A program made the position numbers and the translations under genes. A stretch of DNA of 64,000 nt from Streptomyces sp. H27-H5 (lineage in GTDB: Bacteria > Actinomycetota > Actinomycetes > Streptomycetales > Streptomycetaceae), in NCBI RefSeq assembly GCF_026627505.1, contig NZ_JAPNLK010000002.1, forward strand, positions 1 through 64,000, read 5' to 3'. Below the pieces are notes generated by a model. That model had not been told where the DNA came from. It did not search any database and worked only from the letters and a program-made list of their open reading frames with translations. Positions 1-11,031 of the stretch are shown here, one piece after another (within the stretch, counting starts at the first letter, position 1; each line of letters starts with the position of its first letter).

Positions 1-66
1 AGCGGCACCCCCGAGGACGCACTCGACACCGCCTGCCACCTCCACCTCACCGGTCTCGACACCTGA
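1..66 (+). CDS. C-terminal end of an upstream gene (partial)
   Basis: The frame starting at base 1 is open and ends with TGA at 64-66, giving a tail of 21 residues that ends HLTGLDT. It is cut by the window edge, so neither family nor start can be told. It lies on the same strand as the xanthine dehydrogenase genes. Confidence 0.35.
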   Translation, partial: SGTPEDALDTACHLHLTGLDT

Positions 67-148
67 CACGGGCAAGCGCACGCCAAGCCCGACGTCAACC
101 CCCGAAGGATTTACGACGCAGACCACTAAGGCCGAGTTCCCCACAGCT

Positions 149-979
149 GTGCCGATTGCGGGTGGCACCGATGTGATGGTCGAGATCAACTTCGACCACC
201 GTCGGCCGGAGTACCTCCTGGACCTGAACCGCATCGGTCTCCTGCGGGAGTGGGAGGTCGGCGAGGATGTTGTCCGGCTCGGCGCCTCCGTCCCGTACAC
301 GCAGATCATGGAGAACCTCCGCACGGAGCTGCCCGGTCTCGCGCTCGCCTCGCACACGGTCGCGTCCCCGCAGATCCGCAACCGCGGCGGCGTCGGTGGC
401 AACCTCGGTTGCGCCTCGCCGGCCGGTGACTCCCACCCCGCGCTGCTCGCCGCGGGCGCCGAGGTCGAGGTGGAGTCCGTACGCGGCTCCCGCCTCATCC
501 CGATCGACGAGTTCTACACCGGTGTGAAGCGCAACGCGCTGGCCGCCGACGAGCTCATCAAGACCGTCCACGTCAAGAAGGCGGACGGCCCCCAGCAGTA
601 CTCCAAGGTCGGCTCCCGCAACGCGATGGTCATCGCGGTCTGCGCGTTCGGCCTGGCGCTGCACCCCGAGACCCGGACGGTCCGCACCGGCATCGGATCG
701 GCCGCGCCGACCCCGATCCGCGCGAAGGCCGCCGAGGAGTTCCTGAACGCCGCGCTCGAAGAGGGCGGGTTCTGGGAGTCCGGCAAGGTCATCACCCCGT
801 CGATCGCCAAGCAGTTCGGTGACCTCGCCTCCGGCGCGGCCAACCCGATCGACGACGTCCGCGGCACGGCGAAGTACCGCCGTCACGCGGTCGGCATCAT
901 GGCTCGCCGCCAGCTCGTCTGGACCTGGGAGCAGTACCGCGGCACCGAAAACGGCCGCTCGCTTGAAGGGGCTGCGTAA
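149..979 (+). CDS. xanthine dehydrogenase FAD-binding subunit, 5' end apparently deleted
   Basis: Medium (FAD) subunit of a three-subunit molybdenum xanthine dehydrogenase. It passes electrons from the 2Fe-2S centres to NAD+ during xanthine to urate oxidation. Visible are the FAD-loop motif AGGTDVM near residue 4, the IRNRGGVGGNLG block near residue 73 and GSRNAMVIAVC. The first usable start is GTG 149, with no Shine-Dalgarno at the right distance. It yields 276 residues, about 20 short of the family. Codons upstream in the same frame (128-148) still read KAEFPTA, which belongs to the usual N-terminus, but the preceding DFLRPASWEEAL-type stretch is absent and no start codon exists further up. 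A GAAGGA ribosome site remains at 104-109. I infer a small deletion that removed the start, or a sequencing error. It runs directly into the 2Fe-2S gene, 2 bases apart. Confidence 0.85.
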   Translation: MPIAGGTDVMVEINFDHRRPEYLLDLNRIGLLREWEVGEDVVRLGASVPYTQIMENLRTELPGLALASHTVASPQIRNRGGVGGNLGCASPAGDSHPALLAAGAEVEVESVRGSRLIPIDEFYTGVKRNALAADELIKTVHVKKADGPQQYSKVGSRNAMVIAVCAFGLALHPETRTVRTGIGSAAPTPIRAKAAEEFLNAALEEGGFWESGKVITPSIAKQFGDLASGAANPIDDVRGTAKYRRHAVGIMARRQLVWTWEQYRGTENGRSLEGAA

Positions 980-981
980 TC

Positions 982-1587
982 ATGCGCGTCAATTTCACTG
1001 TCAACGGCCGTCAGCAGGAAGCCGACGACGTCTGGGAGGGCGAGTCCCTCCTCTACGTCCTGCGCGAGCGCCTGGGCCTGCCCGGTTCGAAGAACGCCTG
1101 TGAGCAGGGCGAGTGCGGTTCCTGCACCGTCCGTCTCGACGGCGTGCCGGTGTGTTCCTGCCTCGTGGCCGCCGGCCAGGTCGAGGGCCGCGACGTCGTG
1201 ACCGTCGAGGGTCTGGCGGAGTTCGCCAAGCAGCGCGAGGAGCACGGCCACGGCGGTGCCTGCGGCACCGGCGGCTGCGGCGCCAAGGGCGGCGTCTCCC
1301 TGGACGAGGCCAAGCGGTGGCAGTCCAAGCCGGGCGACTCGCAGACCGGCGAGGGCGTCGAGCTCTCCAACATCCAGCAGGCGTTCATCGACGCCGGCGC
1401 CGTGCAGTGCGGTTTCTGCACCCCGGGTCTGCTGGTCCAGGCCGACGCGCTGCTGGAGGAGAACTCCTCCCCGTCCGACCAGGACATCCGTGAGGCCCTG
1501 TCCGGCAACCTCTGCCGCTGCACGGGCTACGAGAAGATCCTCGACGCGGTCCGCCTCGCGGCCGCCCGTCAGGGAGAGGCGGTCTGA
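982..1587 (+). CDS. xanthine dehydrogenase 2Fe-2S subunit
   Basis: Small iron-sulfur subunit that relays electrons from the molybdenum centre to FAD. The N-terminal plant-ferredoxin-type cluster uses C40, C45, C48 and C60. The C-terminal helical domain carries the second cluster, C143/C146 and C178/C180, in QCGFCTPG and CRCTGY. Between them residues 86-125 form an insertion rich in Gly and His with two extra cysteines (C94, C99), which makes the protein 201 residues instead of about 160. The ATG at 982 follows a GAAGGGG site. It sits in the middle of a tight three-gene unit: 2 bases after the FAD gene and 2 bases before the Mo gene. Confidence 0.95.
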   Translation: MRVNFTVNGRQQEADDVWEGESLLYVLRERLGLPGSKNACEQGECGSCTVRLDGVPVCSCLVAAGQVEGRDVVTVEGLAEFAKQREEHGHGGACGTGGCGAKGGVSLDEAKRWQSKPGDSQTGEGVELSNIQQAFIDAGAVQCGFCTPGLLVQADALLEENSSPSDQDIREALSGNLCRCTGYEKILDAVRLAAARQGEAV

Positions 1588-1589
1588 CC

Positions 1590-3995
1590 ATGGCTCAGAA
1601 CACGCGCACGGTTCCGGCGGGCACGCCGACCAACGTCACGCAGAAGCACACCAAGGGCGGCATCGGCGAGTCCACGCTGCGCCCCGACGGCACCCTCAAG
1701 GTGACCGGCGAGTTCGCGTACTCCTCCGACATGTGGCACGAGGACATGCTGTGGGGCCAGACGCTCCGCAGCACCGTCGCCCACGCCGAGATCGTCTCGA
1801 TCGACATCTCCGAGGCCCTCGCGCTGCCCGGCGTGTACTCGGTGCTCACGTACGACGACCTGCCGGCCGAGATGAAGAACTACGGCCTGGAGATCCAGGA
1901 CACCCCGGTCCTCGCCAACGGTCGGGTACGCCACCACGGTGAGCCGGTCGCCCTCGTGGCCGCCGACCACCCGGAGACCGCCCGTCGTGCGGCCGCCAAG
2001 ATCAAGATCGACTACAAGGAGCTGCCGCTCGTCACGGACGAGGCCTCGGCCATCGCCCCCGACGCGCCGCTGATCCACCCGGGCCGCGACGACCACCACT
2101 CCGGTCACGTCCCGCACCCGAACATCGTGCACCGCCAGCCGATCATCCGCGGCAACGCGGACGAGGCCGCCAAGCGCGCCGACGTCATCGTCAAGGGCGA
2201 GTACACCTTCGGCATGCAGGACCAGGCCTTCCTCGGCCCGGAGTCCGGTCTGGCCGTGCCGTCCGAGGACGGCGGCGTCGACCTGTACGTCGCCACCCAG
2301 TGGCTGCACTCGGACCTCCAGCAGATCGCCCCGGTCCTGGGCCTGCCGCCGGAGAAGGTCCGCATGACGCTCTCGGGCGTCGGCGGTGCCTTCGGTGGCC
2401 GCGAGGACATCTCGATGCAGATCCACGCCTGCCTCCTGGCGCTGGCCACGAACAAGCCGGTCAAGATCGTCTACAACCGGTTCGAGTCCTTCTTCGGTCA
2501 CGTGCACCGTCACCCGGCGAAGCTCTACTACGAGCACGGCGCCACCAAGGACGGCAAGCTCACGCACATGAAGTGCAAGATCGTCCTGGACGGCGGCGCG
2601 TACGCGTCGGCCTCGCCGGCGGTCGTGGGCAACGCCTCCTCGCTGTCCGTCGGCCCGTACGTGATCGACGACGTCGAGATCGAGGCCATCGCCCTCTACT
2701 CGAACAACCCGCCCTGTGGCGCGATGCGCGGCTTCGGCGCGGTCCAGGCCTGCTTCGCCTACGAGGCCCAGATGGACAAGCTCGCGGCCAAGCTGGGCAT
2801 GGACCCGGTCGAGTTCCGCCAGCTGAACGCCATGGAGATGGGCACGATCATGCCCACCGGCCAAGTCGTGGACTCCCCGGCGCCCGTCGCCGAGCTGCTG
2901 CGCCGGGTCAAGGCCCGCCCGCTCCCGCCGGAGCGCCAGTGGGAGACCGCCGGCGAGGGCGCGGACGTCCGCGCGCTGCCCGGCGGCCTGTCCAACACCA
3001 CGCACGGCGAGGGCGTCGTCCGCGGTGTCGGCTACGCGGTCGGCATCAAGAACGTCGGCTTCTCCGAGGGCTTCGACGACTACTCCACCGCCCGCGTGCG
3101 CCTGGAGATCATCAACGGCGAGGCCGTCGCGATGGTCCACACGGCCATGGCGGAGGTCGGCCAGGGCGGCGTCACCGTGCACGCCCAGATCGCCCGCACG
3201 GAGCTGGGTGTCACGCAGGTGACCATCCACCCGGCCGACACGCAGGTCGGCTCCGCCGGTTCCACGTCCGCCTCGCGGCAGACGTACATGACCGGTGGCG
3301 CCGTGAAGAACACCTGCGAGGCCGTCCGCGAGGCCGTTCTGGAGATCGGCCGCCGCAAGAACGGCTCGTACCACCCCGCGTGGGCGACCGCCGAACTGCT
3401 CCTGGAGGGCGGCAAGGTCGTCACCGACGGCGGGGAGGTGCTCGCCGAGCTGGCGGACATCCTCGAGGGCGAGGACGCGATCGACCTGGAGCTGGAGTTC
3501 CGGCACAAGCCGACCGTCGCCTTCGACCTGAAGACCGGCCAGGGCGACGGCCACGTCCAGTACACGTTCGCCGCGCACCGCGCGGTGGTCGAGGTGGACA
3601 CCGAGCTCGGCCTCGTCAAGGTCGTCGAACTCGCCACCGCCCAGGACGTCGGCAAGGCGCTGAACATGCTCTCCGTCGTCGGCCAGATCCAGGGTGGCAC
3701 CACCCAGGGCCTCGGCGTGGCGATCATGGAAGAGATCATCGTCGACCCGAAGACCGCGAAGGTGCGCAACCCCTCCTTCACGGACTACCTGATCCCGACC
3801 ATCCTCGACACCCCGACCATCCCGGTCGACGTCCTGGAACTCGCCGACCCGAACGCGCCCTACGGGCTGCGCGGCATGGGCGAGGCCCCCACCCTGTCGT
3901 CCACCCCGGCCGTCCTCGCGGCGATCCGGGCGGCGACCGGCCTGGAGCTCAACAAGACGCCGATCCGTCCGGAAGCCCTCACCGGCACCCTCTAG
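1590..3995 (+). CDS. xanthine dehydrogenase molybdopterin-binding subunit
   Basis: Large catalytic subunit (801 residues) that hydroxylates xanthine, and probably hypoxanthine, at the molybdopterin cytosine/guanine dinucleotide-molybdenum centre. Family motifs are in order: GVGGAFGGRED near residue 262, GAMRGFGAVQ near 380, GQGGVTVHAQ near 525, GSAGSTSASRQ near 552 and, close to the C-terminus, RGMGEAPTLSSTPAV. The Glu in the last motif corresponds to the catalytic base. It is the last gene of the XDH unit and is followed by a strong hairpin terminator. The nearby XdhC gene and the MobA-like gene at 62.9 kb probably serve its cofactor. Confidence 0.95.
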   Translation: MAQNTRTVPAGTPTNVTQKHTKGGIGESTLRPDGTLKVTGEFAYSSDMWHEDMLWGQTLRSTVAHAEIVSIDISEALALPGVYSVLTYDDLPAEMKNYGLEIQDTPVLANGRVRHHGEPVALVAADHPETARRAAAKIKIDYKELPLVTDEASAIAPDAPLIHPGRDDHHSGHVPHPNIVHRQPIIRGNADEAAKRADVIVKGEYTFGMQDQAFLGPESGLAVPSEDGGVDLYVATQWLHSDLQQIAPVLGLPPEKVRMTLSGVGGAFGGREDISMQIHACLLALATNKPVKIVYNRFESFFGHVHRHPAKLYYEHGATKDGKLTHMKCKIVLDGGAYASASPAVVGNASSLSVGPYVIDDVEIEAIALYSNNPPCGAMRGFGAVQACFAYEAQMDKLAAKLGMDPVEFRQLNAMEMGTIMPTGQVVDSPAPVAELLRRVKARPLPPERQWETAGEGADVRALPGGLSNTTHGEGVVRGVGYAVGIKNVGFSEGFDDYSTARVRLEIINGEAVAMVHTAMAEVGQGGVTVHAQIARTELGVTQVTIHPADTQVGSAGSTSASRQTYMTGGAVKNTCEAVREAVLEIGRRKNGSYHPAWATAELLLEGGKVVTDGGEVLAELADILEGEDAIDLELEFRHKPTVAFDLKTGQGDGHVQYTFAAHRAVVEVDTELGLVKVVELATAQDVGKALNMLSVVGQIQGGTTQGLGVAIMEEIIVDPKTAKVRNPSFTDYLIPTILDTPTIPVDVLELADPNAPYGLRGMGEAPTLSSTPAVLAAIRAATGLELNKTPIRPEALTGTL

Positions 3996-4005
3996 GACGG
4001 CGTGA

Positions 4006-4029
4006 TCCGGGGGCCGCGAGGCCCCCGGA
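4006..4029 (+). terminator. hairpin terminator after the XDH genes
   Basis: Ten-base-pair perfect stem (TCCGGGGGCC / GGCCCCCGGA) closed by a GCGA tetraloop, 10 bases after the Mo-subunit stop. There is no U-tract, as is common in Streptomyces. Confidence 0.7.
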
Positions 4030-4047
4030 CCCCCAGCTCTCCGGGCG

Positions 4048-4069
4048 GTGTGACACGGGAACGTCACAC
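4048..4069. promoter_or_regulatory. inverted repeat in the leader of the purine permease
   Basis: The 3996-4357 gap (362 bases) holds no convincing gene. Apart from the terminator it contains GTGTGAC-N8-GTCACAC, a perfect 7-bp inverted repeat that could be an operator for the permease gene. The protein that would bind it is unknown. The rest of the gap is C-rich and codon-like only by composition. Confidence 0.35.
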
Positions 4070-4357
4070 TTGCCGACCGCACCGCCCGGAGCTCGAAGTC
4101 CGGAATGCGAAACGCCGCTCCGCTCGCGGCCCGTTCCGCCGGCAGTACACCCCCACGCACCACCCACCCCGGAAGGCACCACCACCCCGGAGCCACCGGC
4201 AGTACCGCGAAACCCCGCAGTACCCGCAGTTCACGCAGTGCACTTTTCGCGTCGCCTCGGGCCGTCACCCCGGGTCGTGCAGCCAAACGCACCATCCCAA
4301 ATCCCGCATCTCCAATCTCCAAGCGGGTGCCCCTTTGAACCTTGGGAGTTAGGCACC

Positions 4358-5821
4358 ATGACCCAATCGTCTGTGGAGCCCAAGACCACCGCGGAAGAGG
4401 CCGGCGACGGCTCTCTCACCCCCGCGGGGCGTTCTTGGCTCGATCGGTACTTCCACATAACGCACAGAGGATCCAACGTCGGCAACGAGGTTCGTGGCGG
4501 TATCACGACCTTCATGGCCATGGCGTACATCCTCCTGCTCAACCCCCTGATCCTCTCCGGCAAGGACATCGCCGGAAACACCATGGCCCCCGCGGCCCTG
4601 ATCACGGCCACCGCGTTCGCGGCGGCCCTGACCACGCTGCTCATGGGCTTCTTCGGCAAGGTGCCGCTCGCCCTCGCGGCGGGGCTGTCCGTCTCCGGCG
4701 TGCTCGCCTCGCAGGTCGCGCCGCAGATGACCTGGCCGCAGGCCATGGGCATGTGCGTGATGTACGGCGTGGTGATCTGTCTCCTGGTCGTCACCGGCCT
4801 CCGCGAGATGATCATGAACGCGATCCCCCTCGCGCTCAAGCACGCCATCACCATGGGCATCGGCCTCTTCGTCGCCCTCATCGGACTCGTGAAGGCCGGC
4901 TTCGTCGGCGCGGGTCCCGAGTTCGGCCCCCCGGTCCAGCTCGGCGCCGTCGGTGAGCTCGCCGGCTGGCCCGTCCTGCTCTTCTGCGTCACCCTGCTCT
5001 CCATCTTCATGCTGCAGGCCCGCAAGGTCCCCGGCGCCATCCTGATCGGCATCGTGGGCGGCACCGTCCTCGCCGTGATCCTGAACGCCATCGTGGACAT
5101 CGACCCGAAGGCCTGGAAGAACGGTCCCCCCGAGCTCTCCGGCTCCGCGGTCTCGATGCCCGACTTCTCGCTGTTCGGCAAGGTCGAGTTCGGCGGCTGG
5201 GGCGACGTCGGCGTCATGACGATCGGCATGATCGTCTTCACCCTCGTGCTCGCCGGCTTCTTCGACGCGATGGCCACCATCATCGGCGTCGGCACCGAGG
5301 CCAAGCTCGCCGACGACCAGGGCCGCATGCCGGGCCTGTCGAAGGCGCTGTTCATCGACGGCGCCGGTGGCGCCATCGGTGGCATCGCGGGCGGCTCCGG
5401 TCAGACCGTCTTCGTCGAGTCCGCCACCGGCGTCGGCGAGGGTGCCCGCACGGGTCTCGCCTCCGTCGTCACCGGCCTCTTCTTCGCCGCCTGCCTCTTC
5501 TTCACCCCGATCACGCAGATCGTGCCCGGCGAGGTCGCCTCCGCGGCCCTGGTCGTCATCGGCGCGATGATGATGCAGAACGCCCGCCACGTGGACTGGG
5601 CCGACACGGCCACCGCGATCCCGGTCTTCCTGACCGTCGTGATCATGCCGTTCACCTACCAGATCACCGCCGGTGTCGCCGCGGGTGTCATCTCCTACGT
5701 GGCCATCAAGGTCGCCCAGGGCAAGGCCCGGGAGATCGGTGCCTTCATGTGGGCGCTGACCGGCATCTTCCTGGTCTACTTCGCGCTCCACCCGATCGAG
5801 GGCTGGCTCGGCGTCGGCTAG
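4358..5821 (+). CDS. NCS2-family purine permease (AzgA/PbuG type)
   Basis: Membrane symporter for hypoxanthine, guanine or adenine, 487 residues. About 12 hydrophobic segments are visible, beginning at GGITTFMAMAYILLLNPLIL near residue 48. That block (EVRGGITTFMAMAYI) and GFFDAMATIIGVGTEA near residue 305 are typical of the AzgA/PbuG branch rather than of the urate/xanthine NAT branch. The ATG at 4358 follows GGGAG. It lies between the XDH structural genes and XdhC on the same strand, so it probably feeds purine bases into xanthine oxidation. Confidence 0.9.
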   Translation: MTQSSVEPKTTAEEAGDGSLTPAGRSWLDRYFHITHRGSNVGNEVRGGITTFMAMAYILLLNPLILSGKDIAGNTMAPAALITATAFAAALTTLLMGFFGKVPLALAAGLSVSGVLASQVAPQMTWPQAMGMCVMYGVVICLLVVTGLREMIMNAIPLALKHAITMGIGLFVALIGLVKAGFVGAGPEFGPPVQLGAVGELAGWPVLLFCVTLLSIFMLQARKVPGAILIGIVGGTVLAVILNAIVDIDPKAWKNGPPELSGSAVSMPDFSLFGKVEFGGWGDVGVMTIGMIVFTLVLAGFFDAMATIIGVGTEAKLADDQGRMPGLSKALFIDGAGGAIGGIAGGSGQTVFVESATGVGEGARTGLASVVTGLFFAACLFFTPITQIVPGEVASAALVVIGAMMMQNARHVDWADTATAIPVFLTVVIMPFTYQITAGVAAGVISYVAIKVAQGKAREIGAFMWALTGIFLVYFALHPIEGWLGVG

Positions 5822-5900
5822 CCGACCCGGACGCCCGCGCACCAAGCCTCAATCTCCACGTATCCGATACTGGAAACCGAACCTCTCCGAGGAGGCCCGC

Positions 5901-7064
5901 ATGCTGGACATCGCCGAGGAACTGAACCGGTGGGTCGAGCAGGGACGTGATTTCGCCGTCGCCACGGTCGTGGCGGTCGGCGGGAGCGCGCCCCGGCAGC
6001 CCGGAGCCGCCCTCGCCGTCGACGGCGACGGGACGGCCATCGGCTCGGTCTCCGGCGGATGCGTGGAGGGCGCGGTGTACGAACTGTGCCGACAGGCGCT
6101 GGAGGACGGCGAGCCCGTCCTGGAGCGCTTCGGGTACAGCGACGACGATGCCTTCGCCGTGGGCCTGACCTGCGGCGGGATCATCGACATCCTCGTCACC
6201 CCGGTCGCCGCGGACTCTCCCGTGCGGGAGGTGTTCGCGGCCGCGCTGGCCGCCGCCGCCCGCGGGGAGGCGGCGGCGGTGGCCCGGATCGCCGAGGGCC
6301 CGGCCGAGCTGATGGGCCGCGCCGTGGTCGTGCGGGTTGACGGCTCCCACGAGGGCGGCTTCGGGGGACACCCCGAGCTGGACCGCACGCTCGCCGAGGA
6401 GGCCCGCGCCATGCTGGACGCCGGCCGGACCGGCGTGCTGGAGGTCGGCGCGGACGGCCGACTGTGCGGGGAGCCGCTCAAGGTGCTGGTCGAGTCCAGC
6501 GTCCCGCCCCCGCGGATGATCGTCTTCGGTGCCATCGACTTCGCCTCCGCGCTCGTGCGCATCGGCAAGTTCCTCGGCTACCACGTCACCCTGTGTGACG
6601 CCCGGCCCGTGTTCGCCACGAAGAACCGTTTCCCCGAGGCGGACGACATCGTGGTCGACTGGCCGCACCGCTACCTGGAGGCCCAGGTCGACGCCGCAGC
6701 CGTCGACGCCCGGACCGTCCTGTGCGTGCTCACCCACGACGCCAAGTTCGACGTCCCGCTCCTCGAACTGGCCCTCCGGCTTCCCGTCGCCTACGTCGGC
6801 GCCATGGGCTCCCGCCGCACCCACGAGGACCGCAACAAGCGGCTCCGCGAGGTCGGCGTGAGCGAACTCGAACTCGCCCGCCTGCGCTCCCCGATCGGCC
6901 TGGACCTCGGCGCCCGCTCCCCGGAGGAGACCGCGCTGTCCATCGCCGCCGAGATCGTCGCGAACCGCCGCGGCGGCACCGGCGCCGCCCTGACCGGCGC
7001 GCGCATCCCGATCCACCACGACGGATCGAACACCGTGGTGGGACGGATAGGTTCCGTCGCTTGA
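5901..7064 (+). CDS. XdhC-family molybdenum cofactor maturation protein
   Basis: XdhC/CoxI proteins bind sulfurated molybdenum cofactor and insert it into xanthine dehydrogenase; they are not part of the final enzyme. The N-terminal part has GSAPRQPGAALAV near residue 30 and SGGCVEGAV near residue 52. The C-terminal Rossmann-like part has IVFGAIDFASALVRIG near residue 205 and VGAMGSRRTHEDR near residue 297. Length (387) is normal. The ATG follows GAGGAGG at good spacing. Its place just after XDH and the permease supports an XDH-specific role. Confidence 0.92.
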   Translation: MLDIAEELNRWVEQGRDFAVATVVAVGGSAPRQPGAALAVDGDGTAIGSVSGGCVEGAVYELCRQALEDGEPVLERFGYSDDDAFAVGLTCGGIIDILVTPVAADSPVREVFAAALAAAARGEAAAVARIAEGPAELMGRAVVVRVDGSHEGGFGGHPELDRTLAEEARAMLDAGRTGVLEVGADGRLCGEPLKVLVESSVPPPRMIVFGAIDFASALVRIGKFLGYHVTLCDARPVFATKNRFPEADDIVVDWPHRYLEAQVDAAAVDARTVLCVLTHDAKFDVPLLELALRLPVAYVGAMGSRRTHEDRNKRLREVGVSELELARLRSPIGLDLGARSPEETALSIAAEIVANRRGGTGAALTGARIPIHHDGSNTVVGRIGSVA

Positions 7065-7068
7065 AGGG

Positions 7069-7118
7069 CCGGCGCCTCCCCGCGCCGGGCGGCCGCACCA
7101 CCGCCCCGCACGCGGGGC
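7069..7118 (+). terminator. two small hairpins after the XdhC gene
   Basis: CCGGCGC-N6-GCGCCGG (7069-7088) and GCCCCG-CACG-CGGGGC (7103-7118) lie directly after the XdhC stop and before the next gene. They are plausible terminators, but neither stem is long. Confidence 0.4.
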
Positions 7119-7192
7119 GTGCCCCCGGGTGGGCGTACGGATCCGGCCACTATGGGGTGACCGGTCCGCGATGACCGATTAGTCTCCCGATC

Positions 7193-8431
7193 ATGGTGGA
7201 CATCCGCGAGGTACCCGAGGCCGAGATCGACCGCGCTCTGGAGCTCGCCTACCTGGTCTTCCACGACCGCCCCGACCGCGACCGCCGGGCACTGCACCAT
7301 GCCCTGCTGACCCGGTGCGCCCGCATCGGCGCCTACGACGGGGACGCGCTGGTCGGCTTCATGGCCGCGCACCACTTCCGGCTCTCCGTGCCCGGGGCGG
7401 ACCTCGCCTGCCCCGGGCTCACCTTCGTGTGCGTCGCCCCCACGCACCGCCGCCGCGGCGTCCTCACCGCCCTGATGGACGAACAACTGCGCCGGACCGC
7501 CGCCGCCGGCGGCCCGATCGCCGTGCTGTGGGCCTCCGAGGCCGCCATCTACGGCCGCTTCGGCTACGGCGCCGCCACCCAGGGCGTCACCATCGAGATC
7601 GACTCCACCCGCCCCCTGGCGCTGCGCGTCGCCCCCGACCGGCGCCCCCTGCGCCTGGTCGATCCCGCCGACGCGGCGGACCTCGTCGGCCCCTACCACG
7701 AGGCCGCCCGCGCGGCCCGGGCCGGCCGGCCGAGCCGCAGCGCGGAGCGCTGGGCCGACGAGTGGCTCGGCGAACACGACGAGGAGGACGAGGAGTTGAG
7801 CCCGCCCCGGACCGTCGTCCTGGGCGAGCCCGGCGAACCGATCGCCGGGTACGTGCTCTACCGCACCAAGTCCGCCTCCCCGGCGGGGGACGGCGGGCCC
7901 CGCGGCCCGGGCCTGGTGCGCGTGGACGAACTGGAGGCCGACACCCCGGCGGTCGCCGCCGCCTTGTGGGAGTGCGTGTCCTCCCTCGACCTGACCGGCA
8001 AGGTCAGCGCCTGGGGGCGCCCCGTCGACGACCCGCTGCTGCACTTCGCCGCCGACCGGGACCAGGTACGGGTCACCGCCCAGTTCCCGGCGCTGTGGCT
8101 GCGCCTGGTCGACGTGCCGGCGGCGCTGACCGCCCGGGCGTGGGCCGCGCCGGTGGAGCTGGTGCTGGAGCTGTCCGACCCGCGACTGCCCGCGAACGCC
8201 GGACGGTACCGGCTCAAGGCCGGACCGGACGGAGCCGCCTGCGAGCCCGCCCGGGCAGCGCCCGACCTGGTGCTGGACGTGCGCGAGCTGGCCGCCTGCT
8301 ACCTGGGCGGGACCCGGGTGGTCGAGTTGGTCGCCGCCGGGCTGGTGGAGGAACGGGTTCCGGCCGCGGCGGCCGCGTTGGACGCGGCGCTGCGGACCGA
8401 ACTGCTCCCGCACACCGCGGACGAGTTCTGA
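7193..8431 (+). CDS. Eis-like GNAT N-acetyltransferase
   Basis: A 412-residue protein of the Eis family: two GNAT folds plus a sterol-carrier-like C-terminal domain. The acetyl-CoA loop is seen as CVAPTHRRRGVLTALM near residue 82, followed by ASEAAIYGRFGYGAAT near residue 117. The ATG start gives MVDIREVPEAE. Family members acetylate aminoglycosides or lysine side chains in other bacteria, but the substrate here cannot be read from sequence. It stands alone between XdhC and the convergent geosmin synthase. Confidence 0.85.
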   Translation: MVDIREVPEAEIDRALELAYLVFHDRPDRDRRALHHALLTRCARIGAYDGDALVGFMAAHHFRLSVPGADLACPGLTFVCVAPTHRRRGVLTALMDEQLRRTAAAGGPIAVLWASEAAIYGRFGYGAATQGVTIEIDSTRPLALRVAPDRRPLRLVDPADAADLVGPYHEAARAARAGRPSRSAERWADEWLGEHDEEDEELSPPRTVVLGEPGEPIAGYVLYRTKSASPAGDGGPRGPGLVRVDELEADTPAVAAALWECVSSLDLTGKVSAWGRPVDDPLLHFAADRDQVRVTAQFPALWLRLVDVPAALTARAWAAPVELVLELSDPRLPANAGRYRLKAGPDGAACEPARAAPDLVLDVRELAACYLGGTRVVELVAAGLVEERVPAAAAALDAALRTELLPHTADEF

Positions 8432-8502
8432 GCGGGCGCGCCGGCGCAGCCGCGTACGGCGACGGTCGCGGGCACGCGGTCGGCAGGCGGGCAGGCGAGC
8501 CG

Positions 8503-8558
8503 GGCAGGCGGGCGGTCCGGGCGGGCGGGGGCGGGCGAGCGGACCGCCCCCGCCTGCC
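8503..8558. terminator. convergent terminator hairpin
   Basis: Arms at 8503-8518 (GGCAGGCGGGCGGTCC) and 8541-8558 pair over 16 bases with a two-base bulge, around a G-rich loop of 22 bases. It lies between the stops of the acetyltransferase and the convergent geosmin synthase, so it can serve both. The surrounding 130 bases are repeats of GGCAGGCGG. Confidence 0.6.
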
Positions 8559-8560
8559 GG

Positions 8561-10882
<2,322 letters not shown>

Positions 10883-10992
10883 TCACTGCTTCAGGTGACG
10901 GAAGTGCCGTTCCGCGACATGGGGTCCTGACGGGGGATAGGGATCCGGTCCGTCGTGTCGAACGTCCGGACCGATGTCCTGTTCATCTAGAT

Positions 10993-11025
10993 TTCCTCCC
11001 CTATGTAAATCCCATACGGGAGGAA
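10993..11025 (+). promoter_or_regulatory. hairpin/inverted repeat that contains the Shine-Dalgarno of the next gene
   Basis: Arms TTCCTCCCCTATG (10993-11005) and CATACGGGAGGAA (11013-11025) pair at 12 of 13 positions around the loop TAAATCC. The 3' arm is the whole ribosome-binding site GGGAGGAA of the gene starting at 11032. It could be an RNA structure that hides the site or a DNA operator. The rest of the 10778-11031 gap holds the divergent geoA promoter region, in which I see no clear -35/-10 pair. Confidence 0.55.
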
Positions 11026-11031
11026 GCGGCG

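Noticed and set aside
1569..4322. 917-residue open frame on the minus strand
   Set aside because: It is the complement of the XDH molybdenum subunit; composition is Arg/Gly/Asp-rich with no domain, and the plus-strand gene is certain.
4002..4352. 116-residue frame between XDH and the permease
   Set aside because: It starts inside the terminator hairpin, is Pro/Arg/His-rich and has no homology pattern.
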